Assembly (NCBI GenBank): GCA_021801705.1
Contig: JAJYXP010000070.1
Coordinates: 1 to 34,691, forward strand
Source: Pseudomonadota bacterium
GTDB lineage: Bacteria > Pseudomonadota > Gammaproteobacteria > Burkholderiales > Sulfuricellaceae
DNA length: 34,691 nucleotides
Direction of reading: 5' to 3'
Made by a program: the position numbers and the translations under genes. The notes below the pieces were generated by a model, which searched no databases, was not told where the DNA came from, and saw only the letters and a list, made by a program, of their open reading frames with translations. Positions 28,067-34,691 of the stretch are shown here, one piece after another (positions within the stretch are counted from its first letter, which is position 1; the number at the start of each line of letters is the position of its first letter).

Positions 28067-28915
28067 CTATGCGACAGGAAGGCGAGGCGCCATGCGGGAA
28101 GCCAGGGCGCCGCTCAGGATGATCAGCGCGATCCCGGTCCAACTGGTGAGGGACAGTACTTCATGCCATATCAGGATGCCCCACAGGCTGGCAAACACCA
28201 CGGTGCTGTAGGCCAGGCTGCCGACAACCAGGGTGTTGCCTTCACGGTAGGCGCGCGTCATGGCCAGTTGCGCCAGGGTTGCGGTGGTGCCGAGCCCGAG
28301 CAGGAGCAGGAAATTCATCGGGCTGACAGGGTGGAAGGTGTGGGCCGCCATCCAGACGCCGCCGCCGACGGTGCTGACCAGGGTGAAATAAAATACGATC
28401 CGCCATTCCGGTTCGCCGAGCTGCCCCAATTGCCTGACATTGAGATAGGCGATGGCGGCAAGAAAGCCGGAAGCCAGGCCCATCAGTCCGGCCGCCAGTT
28501 GTTCCTGGTGCAGGGTGGGGCGAAGCAGCAGCACCACGCCGGCGAAGCCGAGCAGGATGGCCAGGATCAGCGGCAGGTGCGGGCGCTCTTTCAGGATCAG
28601 CGTGCTGATCAGGGCGAGGAACAGGGGGGCGGTGTAATTGAGCGTCACCGCGGTGGCCAGGGGCAATTGACCGATGGCGTAGAAAAAGAGCAGCAGCGCG
28701 GCGAATCCGGACAGCCCGCGCCATGCGTGCATTTTCCAGTTGGGGGTGGCGAGTGAGAGTTTCATGCCTTTGATGATCAGGAAGATCACCGCGAGGCCGA
28801 ACAGGGAGCGGTAAAACACCAGCTCCGCGCTGGAAAAATACGCCGCGCCGAGCTTGACGAACACCCCCATGCAGCCGAAGAAGAAGCCGGCGACCAACAT
28901 CCAGCCGGATTTCAT
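28067..28915 (-). CDS. EamA/DMT-family transporter
   Basis: This is a 282-residue inner-membrane protein with about ten hydrophobic helices arranged as two EamA repeats. The first includes FYRSLFGLAVIFLIIKG and LNYTAPLFLALISTLILKERP. The second includes TRAYREGNTLVVGSLAYSTVV and WHEVLSLTSWTGIALIILSG. Drug/metabolite transporters of this kind export amino acids or other small molecules, and the substrate cannot be read from the sequence. GGAAAGAAAAAA precedes the ATG and a TATAAT lies 44 bases upstream. It is divergent from xseB. Confidence 0.88.
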   Translation of the reverse strand: MKSGWMLVAGFFFGCMGVFVKLGAAYFSSAELVFYRSLFGLAVIFLIIKGMKLSLATPNWKMHAWRGLSGFAALLLFFYAIGQLPLATAVTLNYTAPLFLALISTLILKERPHLPLILAILLGFAGVVLLLRPTLHQEQLAAGLMGLASGFLAAIAYLNVRQLGQLGEPEWRIVFYFTLVSTVGGGVWMAAHTFHPVSPMNFLLLLGLGTTATLAQLAMTRAYREGNTLVVGSLAYSTVVFASLWGILIWHEVLSLTSWTGIALIILSGALASRMAPRLPVA

Positions 28916-28959
28916 TTTTTTCTTTCCACGCTAACTGCGGCCTGAGGGGTAAAAGCGGC

Positions 28960-28965
28960 ATTATA
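28960..28965 (-). promoter_or_regulatory. -10 box (TATAAT) of the EamA transporter gene
   Basis: A perfect TATAAT lies on the minus strand, 44 bases before the start codon. The -35 region at 17 bp is weak, so only the -10 is claimed. Confidence 0.5.
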
Positions 28966-29041
28966 CCTGTTGAGCGAAGTGAAATGGCCTTCTCCGCCTG
29001 TGGCGGGAACGCGTAAAGCCGGACCGCAAGCCGCGCGGATA

Positions 29042-29071
29042 TTGACCGGAACCGGTAATTTGCGGTATTTT
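29042..29071 (+). promoter_or_regulatory. Promoter of the xseB-ispA transcript
   Basis: TTGACC (29042..29047) and TATTTT (29066..29071) are separated by 18 bp. The predicted start is about 20 bases before the xseB ATG. Confidence 0.55.
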
Positions 29072-29096
29072 AACCCTTTTTAGAGTGCGGCAAGCA

Positions 29097-29348
29097 ATGA
29101 GCAAAGCCTCAAAACCACAGACCTTCGAAAGCGCACTCGCCGAGTTGGAAAACATCGTCTCCTCCATGGAAGCTGGCCAACTGCCGCTGGAGCAGCTTCT
29201 GTCAGCCTACAAGCGCGGCGCCGAGCTGCTCCAGTTCTGCCAGCAGGCCCTGCGGGACGCGCAGCAAGAGGTGCGGATACTGGAAGCGGGGAGCCTGAAA
29301 AGCTTACCCGCTGCCGAAGCGGATATACCCAGTGCGAACAACAACTGA
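29097..29348 (+). CDS. xseB: Exodeoxyribonuclease VII small subunit
   Basis: This is an 83-residue subunit of exonuclease VII, which degrades single-stranded DNA with the large subunit XseA (not in the window). The family pattern is complete: FESALAELENIVSSMEAGQLPLEQLLSAYKRGAELLQFCQQAL. The ATG at 29097 is preferred; an in-frame GTG at 29085 is possible. Its end overlaps the ispA start by 17 bases, the usual xseB-ispA arrangement. Confidence 0.93.
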   Translation: MSKASKPQTFESALAELENIVSSMEAGQLPLEQLLSAYKRGAELLQFCQQALRDAQQEVRILEAGSLKSLPAAEADIPSANNN

Positions 29349-30231
29349 CTTTCCGGAATGGGCGGCTGCGTTGCAGCAACGCATGGAAGGCGTGCTGTCC
29401 GGCGTCCTGCCCCAGGCGGCGATTGCGCCGCAAAGACTGCACCAGGCGATGCGCTACGCCGTGCTGGGCGCGGGGAAACGCATCCGTCCCCTGTTGGCCT
29501 TTGCCGCCGGCGAAGTGGCCGGGGCAGACCTGCGGCGTGTCGATGCCGTCGCTGCGGCGGTCGAACTGATCCACGCCTATTCCCTGGTGCATGACGACCT
29601 GCCTTGCATGGACGACGACAGCCTGCGCCGGGGCAAACCGACCTGCCATGTCGAATACGATGAGGCGACCGCGCTGCTGGTGGGTGACAGCCTGCAGACC
29701 CTGGCGTTCAGGATATTGGCGGAGCAAAAGCTGGCGGACGATCCCGCGGTGCAGCTCGAGATGGTACGGCTGCTGGCGGCGGCTTCCGGCTCGCGCGGCA
29801 TGGCGGGCGGACAGGCCATCGACCTGGAAAGCGTAGGCAAGGCTTTGAGCCTGCCGGAGCTGGAGTTCATGCATATCCACAAGACCGGTGAATTGATCAG
29901 CGCCTCCGTCCGGCTGGGAGCGCTGTGCGGACAGCCGCTCGAAGATGAGGAAATGGACCGGCTGCTGCATTACGCCAAATGCGTCGGGCTGGCTTTTCAG
30001 GTGGTGGACGACATCCTCGATGCCGAATCCACCACTGCCACGCTGGGCAAGACGGCCGGCAAGGACGCCGAAGCCAACAAGCCGACCTGCGTCACCATCA
30101 TGGGTTCAACCGCGGCGCGCGCCTTTGCCGCCGAGTTGCACGATGATGCGCTGTCGTCTCTGCAGCACTTCGGCGAGCGTGCGGCCAGGTTGCGCCAGCT
30201 TGCCGATTTTATTACCCAGCGGGAATTTTAA
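29332..30231 (+). CDS. ispA: Polyprenyl (farnesyl/geranyl) diphosphate synthase
   Basis: This is a 299-residue all-helical prenyltransferase that extends dimethylallyl diphosphate with isopentenyl diphosphate, most likely to farnesyl diphosphate. The first aspartate-rich motif is DDLPCMDDD at 88-96, followed by RRGKPTCH. The second is VVDDILDAES. GAGKRIRPLL and GGQAIDLES are also typical. The start is a GTG at 29332 inside the end of xseB. It makes the precursor flow from dxs, encoded just downstream, useful for quinone and undecaprenyl synthesis. Confidence 0.95.
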   Translation: MRTTTDFPEWAAALQQRMEGVLSGVLPQAAIAPQRLHQAMRYAVLGAGKRIRPLLAFAAGEVAGADLRRVDAVAAAVELIHAYSLVHDDLPCMDDDSLRRGKPTCHVEYDEATALLVGDSLQTLAFRILAEQKLADDPAVQLEMVRLLAAASGSRGMAGGQAIDLESVGKALSLPELEFMHIHKTGELISASVRLGALCGQPLEDEEMDRLLHYAKCVGLAFQVVDDILDAESTTATLGKTAGKDAEANKPTCVTIMGSTAARAFAAELHDDALSSLQHFGERAARLRQLADFITQREF

Positions 30232-30267
30232 CCCTACTCGTAGTCAGTCACGTTGAATTATTGGGAT

Positions 30268-30313
30268 GGAGGTCGGGCTTCAGCCCGATATGTCGGGTTA
30301 AAACCCGACCTAC
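30268..30313. repeat. REPIN-like double hairpin between ispA and dxs
   Basis: GGAGG leads into TCGGGCT-TC-AGCCCGA, followed after a 3-base spacer by TCGGGTT-AA-AACCCGA and CCTAC. The second stem differs from the first at one paired position, and both partners changed, which keeps the hairpin. The GGAG and GTAG ends are the two known REP 5' signatures. The rest of the 126-bp gap holds no other feature. Confidence 0.8.
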
Positions 30314-30357
30314 GCACCTGCGACGTATGTTTCGTAATTAATGGGGTCAAATATTAG

Positions 30358-32199
30358 ATGTACCAATTACTAAATAGCATCGACGACCCCGCCCAGTTGC
30401 GCGCCCTGGATCGCAGGCAACTGCCGCAACTGGCAAGCGAGTTGCGCGCCTTCCTGGTGGAAAGCGTGAGCCGCACCGGCGGGCACCTGGCTTCGAACCT
30501 GGGCGCGGTCGAGCTGACTATCGCCCTGCATTATGTGTTCAACACGCCCGACGACAAACTGGTCTGGGATGTCGGCCACCAGACCTATCCGCACAAGATA
30601 CTGACCGGCCGGCGCGCGGCCATGAGCGGGTTGCGCACCTATGGCGGCATTTCCGGCTTTCCCCGCCGCACAGAAAGCGAATATGACGCCTTCGGTACCG
30701 GCCATTCAAGCACATCCATAGGCGCCGCACTGGGCATGGCGGTGGCGGCTCAGCTTGAGGGCTCCGCCCGGCGCGCGGTGGCGATCATCGGCGACGGCGC
30801 CATGACAGGCGGCATGGCGTTCGAGGCGCTCAACAACGCCGGCGCGATGGACGCCAACCTGCTGGTGGTGCTGAACGACAACGACATGTCGATCTCGTCC
30901 AATGTCGGCGCGCTCAACAACTACCTGGCCAAGCTTTTGTCGGGGCGCTTTTACGCCAATTTCCGCCGCCGGAGCGAAAAGGTGCTGGGGGCTGTGCCGC
31001 CCATCCTGGAGCTGGCCAAGCGCGCCGAGGAGCACGTCAAGGGCATGGTCATTCCGGGCACGCTGTTCGAGGAATTCGGCTTCAACTACATCGGCCCGGT
31101 CGACGGCCACGATCTCGACGTGCTGGTGACCACCCTGAACAACCTGAAACATCTTCAGGGGCCGCAACTGCTGCATATCGTCACCCAGAAGGGGAAAGGC
31201 TACAAGCTGGCCGAGGAGGATCCCTGCCGTTACCACGGCGTGGCCCGATTCAACCCGGAAGACGGCCTCGCCGAAGGCGGCGGCAAGCTCACTTACACCC
31301 AGGTGTTCGGCGACTGGCTGTGCGACATGGCGGCGCAGGACGAGCGCCTGGTCGGCATCACCCCGGCGATGTGCGAGGGCTCCGGCATGGTGCGTTTTGC
31401 CGCGGAATTCCCCAAACGCTATTTCGACGTCGGCATCGCCGAGCAGCATGCGCTCACATTCGCGGCGGGCCTTGCCTGCGAAAAATTCAAACCGGTGGTG
31501 GCCATTTACTCCACCTTCCTGCAGCGCGCCTATGATCAGTTGATCCACGACATCGCCATACAGAACCTGCCGGTAATGCTGGCCGTGGACCGCGCCGGAC
31601 TGGTCGGCGCGGACGGGCCGACCCACGCCGGCAGCTTCGATCTGAGCTATCTGCGCTGCCTGCCCAATATGGTGGTGATGGCGCCGTCGGACGAGAACGA
31701 GTGCCGCCAGATGCTCTACACTGCCTTTATGCACGATGGTCCGGCAGCCGTGCGTTATCCCCGCGGCGGCGGCCAAGGCGCTACGGTTTGCAAACAAATG
31801 CAGGCGCTGCCGATAGGGCGGGGCGAAATCCGCCGCGAGGGCGAGAATGTCGCCCTGCTCGCATTCGGCAGCATGGTGGCGCCCGCACTCGCTGCGGCGG
31901 AAGAGCTGAACGCCACTGCCGTCAACATGCGTTTCGTCAAGCCGCTGGACGAGGCGCTGGTGGCCAGGCTGGCGAGGGCCAACAATCTCCTGGTCACGGT
32001 CGAGGAAAATGTGATCATGGGCGGTGCGGGCAGTGCCGTCATCGAGTGTCTGGAACGGATGGGCGTGACTGTGCCGGTGCTGCAACTCGGGCTGCCAGAC
32101 CGCTTCATCGAGCATGGCGACACCGCGTTGCTGCTGGCGAACTGCGGTCTGGACAGGGACGGGATCGTGCGCGCAGTGCGGAAAAAATTAGCCGAGTAG
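30358..32199 (+). CDS. dxs: 1-deoxy-D-xylulose-5-phosphate synthase
   Basis: This is a 613-residue thiamine-diphosphate enzyme joining pyruvate and glyceraldehyde 3-phosphate, the first step of the MEP isoprenoid pathway. The sequence shows H43 in [12 protein letters not shown], the cofactor motif [18 protein letters not shown] with NDNDMSIS, and the catalytic glutamate E362 in [16 protein letters not shown]. The C-terminal transketolase domain contains YPRGGGQG and [14 protein letters not shown]. The length is normal. It is downstream of ispA on the same strand but separated by 126 bp with a REPIN. Confidence 0.97.
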   Translation: MYQLLNSIDDPAQLRALDRRQLPQLASELRAFLVESVSRTGGHLASNLGAVELTIALHYVFNTPDDKLVWDVGHQTYPHKILTGRRAAMSGLRTYGGISGFPRRTESEYDAFGTGHSSTSIGAALGMAVAAQLEGSARRAVAIIGDGAMTGGMAFEALNNAGAMDANLLVVLNDNDMSISSNVGALNNYLAKLLSGRFYANFRRRSEKVLGAVPPILELAKRAEEHVKGMVIPGTLFEEFGFNYIGPVDGHDLDVLVTTLNNLKHLQGPQLLHIVTQKGKGYKLAEEDPCRYHGVARFNPEDGLAEGGGKLTYTQVFGDWLCDMAAQDERLVGITPAMCEGSGMVRFAAEFPKRYFDVGIAEQHALTFAAGLACEKFKPVVAIYSTFLQRAYDQLIHDIAIQNLPVMLAVDRAGLVGADGPTHAGSFDLSYLRCLPNMVVMAPSDENECRQMLYTAFMHDGPAAVRYPRGGGQGATVCKQMQALPIGRGEIRREGENVALLAFGSMVAPALAAAEELNATAVNMRFVKPLDEALVARLARANNLLVTVEENVIMGGAGSAVIECLERMGVTVPVLQLGLPDRFIEHGDTALLLANCGLDRDGIVRAVRKKLAE

Positions 32200-32256
32200 T
32201 TTACTCAACTATTGCCGAGTGTTATACTTGGTCTAAATCAATTCAAGGATGCTATC

Positions 32257-33093
32257 ATGAGCGACTGTAATGCGAGCTGTGACCTGGCCTCGCCCACCTG
32301 CGAGAAGGATGATATCGCCGATGTGCAGAGTTATGCGGATTCCCGCCGCATCGCCATCGACAAGGTGGGCATCAAGTCCATCCGCCATCCCGTCCGGGTG
32401 GCCGACAAGAGCGAGGGCGTGCAGCATACCGTCGCCCTGTTCAACATGAACGTGTACCTGCCGCACAACTTCAAGGGCACGCACATGTCGCGCTTCGTCG
32501 AGATACTCAACAGCTACGAGCGCGAAATCTCGGTCGAATCGTTCGAGGCCATGCTGCGCGAGATGGTCGAGCGGCTGGAAGCCGAATCCGGACACGTCGA
32601 GATGAATTTCCCCTATTTCATCAACAAGACGGCGCCGGTTTCAGGGGTGCAGAGCCTGCTCGACTACGATGTCACCTTCATCGGCGAAATCGTCAAGGGC
32701 AAGTACCAGCTCACCATCAAGGCCGTTATTCCGGTGACCAGCCTGTGCCCGTGCTCGAAGAAAATTTCGAACTACGGCGCCCACAACCAGCGCTCGCATG
32801 TGACCGTGGCGGTACGCACCAACGAAATGGTGTGGATCGAGGACATCGTGCGCATGGTGGAGGATCAGGCCTCCTGCGAACTGTACGGCCTGCTCAAGCG
32901 GCCGGACGAGAAATACGTCACCGAACGTGCCTACGACAATCCCAAGTTCGTCGAGGACATGGTGCGCGACGTGGCTGCCGCGCTCAATGCCGACAAGCGC
33001 ATCGATGCCTACGTGGTGGAAGCGGAGAACTTCGAGTCCATCCATAACCATTCGGCTTATGCGTTGATTGAGCGGGATAAGACTGCAAAGTAA
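32257..33093 (+). CDS. folE2: GTP cyclohydrolase FolE2 (type IB)
   Basis: This is a 278-residue enzyme that opens GTP to dihydroneopterin triphosphate, the first step of folate synthesis, and can use metals other than zinc. The catalytic cysteine region is [21 protein letters not shown] with C164. [20 protein letters not shown] and [12 protein letters not shown] are other family blocks. AAGGA precedes the ATG at 32257; the frame runs further upstream without homology. A half-site TGTTATA, as found in Zur operators, occurs 37 bases before the start, but the other half is poor. A short remnant of a second copy lies just downstream. Confidence 0.95.
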   Translation: MSDCNASCDLASPTCEKDDIADVQSYADSRRIAIDKVGIKSIRHPVRVADKSEGVQHTVALFNMNVYLPHNFKGTHMSRFVEILNSYEREISVESFEAMLREMVERLEAESGHVEMNFPYFINKTAPVSGVQSLLDYDVTFIGEIVKGKYQLTIKAVIPVTSLCPCSKKISNYGAHNQRSHVTVAVRTNEMVWIEDIVRMVEDQASCELYGLLKRPDEKYVTERAYDNPKFVEDMVRDVAAALNADKRIDAYVVEAENFESIHNHSAYALIERDKTAK

Positions 33094-33172
33094 GCCGAGA
33101 CTCGAAGTCCGCGCCGCCTACGCGGTCGCATCCCCGCCAATGGCGGGGCCCCTGCTCTGCGCTACGGCGCCG

Positions 33173-33238
33173 CACTTCTCATCAATTCACAACCATTCAG
33201 CCTACGTCCTGATCGAGCGGGACAAGACGGCGGCCTAG
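33173..33238 (+). pseudogene. Remnant of a second folE2 3' end
   Basis: The frame from 33173 to the TAG at 33236..33238 reads [21 protein letters not shown]. It corresponds to the last 21 codons of the intact gene, which read [21 protein letters not shown]. Many differences are synonymous third-position changes, so this is not a recent tandem copy but the tail of a diverged homologue. It lies 145 bp downstream of the matching part and has no start. Between the two ends is a GC-rich segment with a CCCCGCC-AAT-GGCGGGG hairpin. Confidence 0.8.
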
Positions 33239-33271
33239 CCGGCAGTCAACTTGAGACGGCTTACGTTCTTT

Positions 33272-33319
33272 GTAGGTGCGAATTCATTCGCACATTTGGC
33301 CGAATGAATTCGGCCCTAC
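33272..33319. repeat. REPIN-like double hairpin, different stem sequence
   Basis: GTAGG is followed by TGCGAAT-TC-ATTCGCA and, after a short spacer, by GGCCGAAT-GA-ATTCGGCC and CCTAC. Ends, loop bases and layout equal those at 19202..19264, while the stem sequence is unrelated. Confidence 0.8.
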
Positions 33320-33342
33320 AAGAACATAAGGCCCGGAAGCAA

Positions 33343-33606
33343 TCAACATTCTTCGCCTCTCATTTTCTGGGCCAACGCATTCAACACCTGGTCGATCTGG
33401 GCGCCTGACATCCAGTCGTTGTCGAACAGAATTGTCCCCAGCAAACGATGCCCATGACCGGAAAGCTCGTCGTGAATTTGGGAAGCAAGGGCCTCTTTGA
33501 GCTGAGACTCGGTGATAAAGCCCATCTCGACAGCAAGCTGGCCGAATCGGGGGCAATATTTCCGGGAAACATCCTTGAGCGAATTGGCGGTCATGATTTG
33601 GTTCAT
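33343..33606 (-). CDS. Small MshEN-like domain protein
   Basis: This encodes an 87-residue soluble protein. The core RFGQLAVEMGFITESQLKEA, then LASQ, then HRLLGTILFDNDWMS and AQIDQVLNAL, follows the spacing of MshEN/GspE N-terminal domains (RxGxLxVxxGxIxxxxLxxALxxQ, then LGxxL). Those domains bind cyclic di-GMP or act as regulatory parts of secretion ATPases. Here it stands alone. The ATG at 33606 is used; one at 33594 is possible. Whether it binds a nucleotide is unknown. It is downstream of the retropepsin-like gene on the same strand, 43 bp away. Confidence 0.7.
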   Translation of the reverse strand: MNQIMTANSLKDVSRKYCPRFGQLAVEMGFITESQLKEALASQIHDELSGHGHRLLGTILFDNDWMSGAQIDQVLNALAQKMRGEEC

Positions 33607-33649
33607 TCTGATGTTCGCAAAGTTGAGTTGATCTTCAAGAAGATGTGGC

Positions 33650-34303
33650 CTAATATTTTTTCACCAGCGTCATCTCGCTGCCGTCGCGCTTCATCTCCAG
33701 CCGTTTCAGGAAGCTCATGCCGAGCAGAACGAACGGCATGCTGCCTTCCTGCACCACCCCTTCAACCTGGTTGAGCGTGACGTTGCCCACCTTCACGGCG
33801 TTGAACATGACGCGGTAGGCGGGAATGACGCCGTTGGCAGTGGATATCCCGATGCGTTCGCCCTTGAGGTAGGAAAGCCCGATCCGTCTTGCCTCGGCGC
33901 TGCTCACGGCAACCAGCGTGGCGCCGGTATCCACCATCATGCGGACGCTGACGCCATCGATCGTGCCGGTGGTCAGGAAATGGCCGTTGGAATCGGCGCT
34001 CAGCACCGTGGTCGGGTTGCCGTTTCCGCTCCCGGATTGGATGTTGGCGCCTTGCCCCATGCGCAGGGTCTGCCGTTTGCCGTCGATCTCCAGCACCGCC
34101 GATCCGGAATCGGCGCTGATCAGTCTGATGCCTTCGGGCGAAGTTTCTCCTGTTACCAGCACGCGCGGCTTGCCGCCGTTGACGATGAGCATGGCCTTGC
34201 CGCTGAACAGGCCAACCACATTGACGCTCGTCGCCCCGGCTGGGGCGGCGGCGAATAGGAAAAACAGCCCGAACAGGATAGAATTCCGCCATCTGAAACC
34301 CAT
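33650..34303 (-). CDS. Retropepsin-like aspartic protease (clan AA, TIGR02281 type)
   Basis: This is a 217-residue exported protein. The signal peptide (SILFGLFFLFAAAPAGA) is followed by about 75 residues of unknown fold and then a single retropepsin-like domain. Its active-site motif is MMVDTGATLVAVSS with D125, and the hydrophobic flap-to-C-terminal block is FVLLGMSFLKRLEM. Such proteases act as dimers because each chain supplies one aspartate. The periplasmic substrate is unknown. The start codon has no clear ribosome site in the 17 bases between it and the divergent amidotransferase gene. Confidence 0.85.
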   Translation of the reverse strand: MGFRWRNSILFGLFFLFAAAPAGATSVNVVGLFSGKAMLIVNGGKPRVLVTGETSPEGIRLISADSGSAVLEIDGKRQTLRMGQGANIQSGSGNGNPTTVLSADSNGHFLTTGTIDGVSVRMMVDTGATLVAVSSAEARRIGLSYLKGERIGISTANGVIPAYRVMFNAVKVGNVTLNQVEGVVQEGSMPFVLLGMSFLKRLEMKRDGSEMTLVKKY

Positions 34304-34320
34304 TTGAAATCTCCACTATC

Positions 34321-34691
34321 ATGAAGCCAGTTGCGATTTTCCGCCATGCGCCCAGCGAGGGGCCCGGTTATTTTGCCACATTTCTCGACCGGCACGGCAT
34401 TCCCTGGCAGCTTTTCAGGATAGACGCCGGCGATGCCGTGCCGGCCGACCCTCACCGCTTCAGCGGACTGGCTTTCATGGGCGGCCCGATGAGCGTGAAC
34501 GACGACTTGCCCTGGATACCCCGTACCCTCGATTTGATCCGCCTCGCGGCATCGGCCGGTATTCCGCTGCTCGGCCACTGTCTCGGCGGGCAGTTGATGG
34601 CCAGGGCGCTGGGCGGCACGGTGATCCGCAACCCGGTCAAGGAAATCGGATGGGGGGAAGTGATGGTGGCGGCCGATGCGGTTGCCCATGC
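34321..34691 (+). CDS. Class I glutamine amidotransferase, 5' part (runs off the window)
   Basis: The frame opens at the ATG at 34321 and is still open at the right edge after 123 codons. It begins MKPVAIFRHAPSEGPGYF and has LAFMGGPMSVNDDLPWI followed by the nucleophile elbow GIPLLGHCLGGQLMARALGG with C87. These features match the GMP-synthase-like class I amidotransferase family (YfeJ/GuaA-amidotransferase-like). The histidine and glutamate of the triad would lie beyond the window. The acceptor substrate is unknown. It is divergent from the retropepsin-like gene, with 17 bp between the two. Confidence 0.88.
   Translation, partial: MKPVAIFRHAPSEGPGYFATFLDRHGIPWQLFRIDAGDAVPADPHRFSGLAFMGGPMSVNDDLPWIPRTLDLIRLAASAGIPLLGHCLGGQLMARALGGTVIRNPVKEIGWGEVMVAADAVAH

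Noticed and set aside
32220-32256. Zur or IscR operator upstream of folE2
   Set aside because: Only one half (TGTTATA) resembles a Zur site. The imperfect dyad between ATACTTG and CAAGGAT has the wrong spacing for IscR.
33132-33148. CCCCGCC-AAT-GGCGGGG hairpin after folE2 as a terminator
   Set aside because: The stem is perfect but no T-run follows on either strand, so it is described only as part of the segment before the folE2 remnant.

Overview
The window looks like a chromosomal segment of a betaproteobacterium, most likely an environmental member of the Nitrosomonadales or a related order. This is an inference from the proteins (PhoB, SecD/F, DXS, FolE2, PurB, two-partner secretion), the xseB-ispA-dxs order and the many intergenic palindromes. 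No rRNA, CRISPR, phage or insertion sequence was seen.

Left part (0.3-7.8 kb): an MgtC-family membrane protein, then a compact phosphate-starvation island. It holds phoB, an 84-residue unknown protein, a PlcP-like metallophosphoesterase, an Agt-like glycosyltransferase and a PhoX phosphatase. Three Pho boxes can be read directly, upstream of the unknown gene, of plcP and of phoX. In each, 10 bp separate the box from a -10 hexamer. Together these genes would release phosphate from external esters (PhoX), strip headgroups from phospholipids (PlcP) and glycosylate the resulting diacylglycerol (Agt). That is membrane-lipid remodelling under phosphate limitation.

7.8-15.7 kb: a high-GC two-partner secretion operon on the minus strand, in the order tpsB (FhaC-like transporter), parvulin chaperone, tpsA (1784-residue CdiA/FHA-like exoprotein). 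TpsA keeps a pretoxin-like region but ends just after the VENN-equivalent position, with no toxin or immunity gene. Its last codons contain the phoX promoter. Upstream lie about 840 bp without a convincing gene (including a perfect 20-bp dyad resembling a lux box) and a tRNA-Leu(CAA).

16.7-34.7 kb: mainly housekeeping genes. These are queA-tgt-yajC-secD-secF, a DedA protein and a two-helix membrane protein, purB, endonuclease V (nfi), an HI0933-type flavoprotein, a DUF2784 and SpoIIAA-like pair, an EamA transporter, xseB-ispA-dxs-folE2 with a diverged remnant of a second folE2 3' end, a small MshEN-like protein, a retropepsin-like protease, and the start of a class I glutamine amidotransferase running off the right edge.

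Nearly every gene boundary carries a palindromic repeat. One set has a shared outer frame with interchangeable cores and often starts right after a stop codon. The other set are REPIN-like GTAG/GGAG double hairpins whose stems differ in sequence but keep the same architecture.
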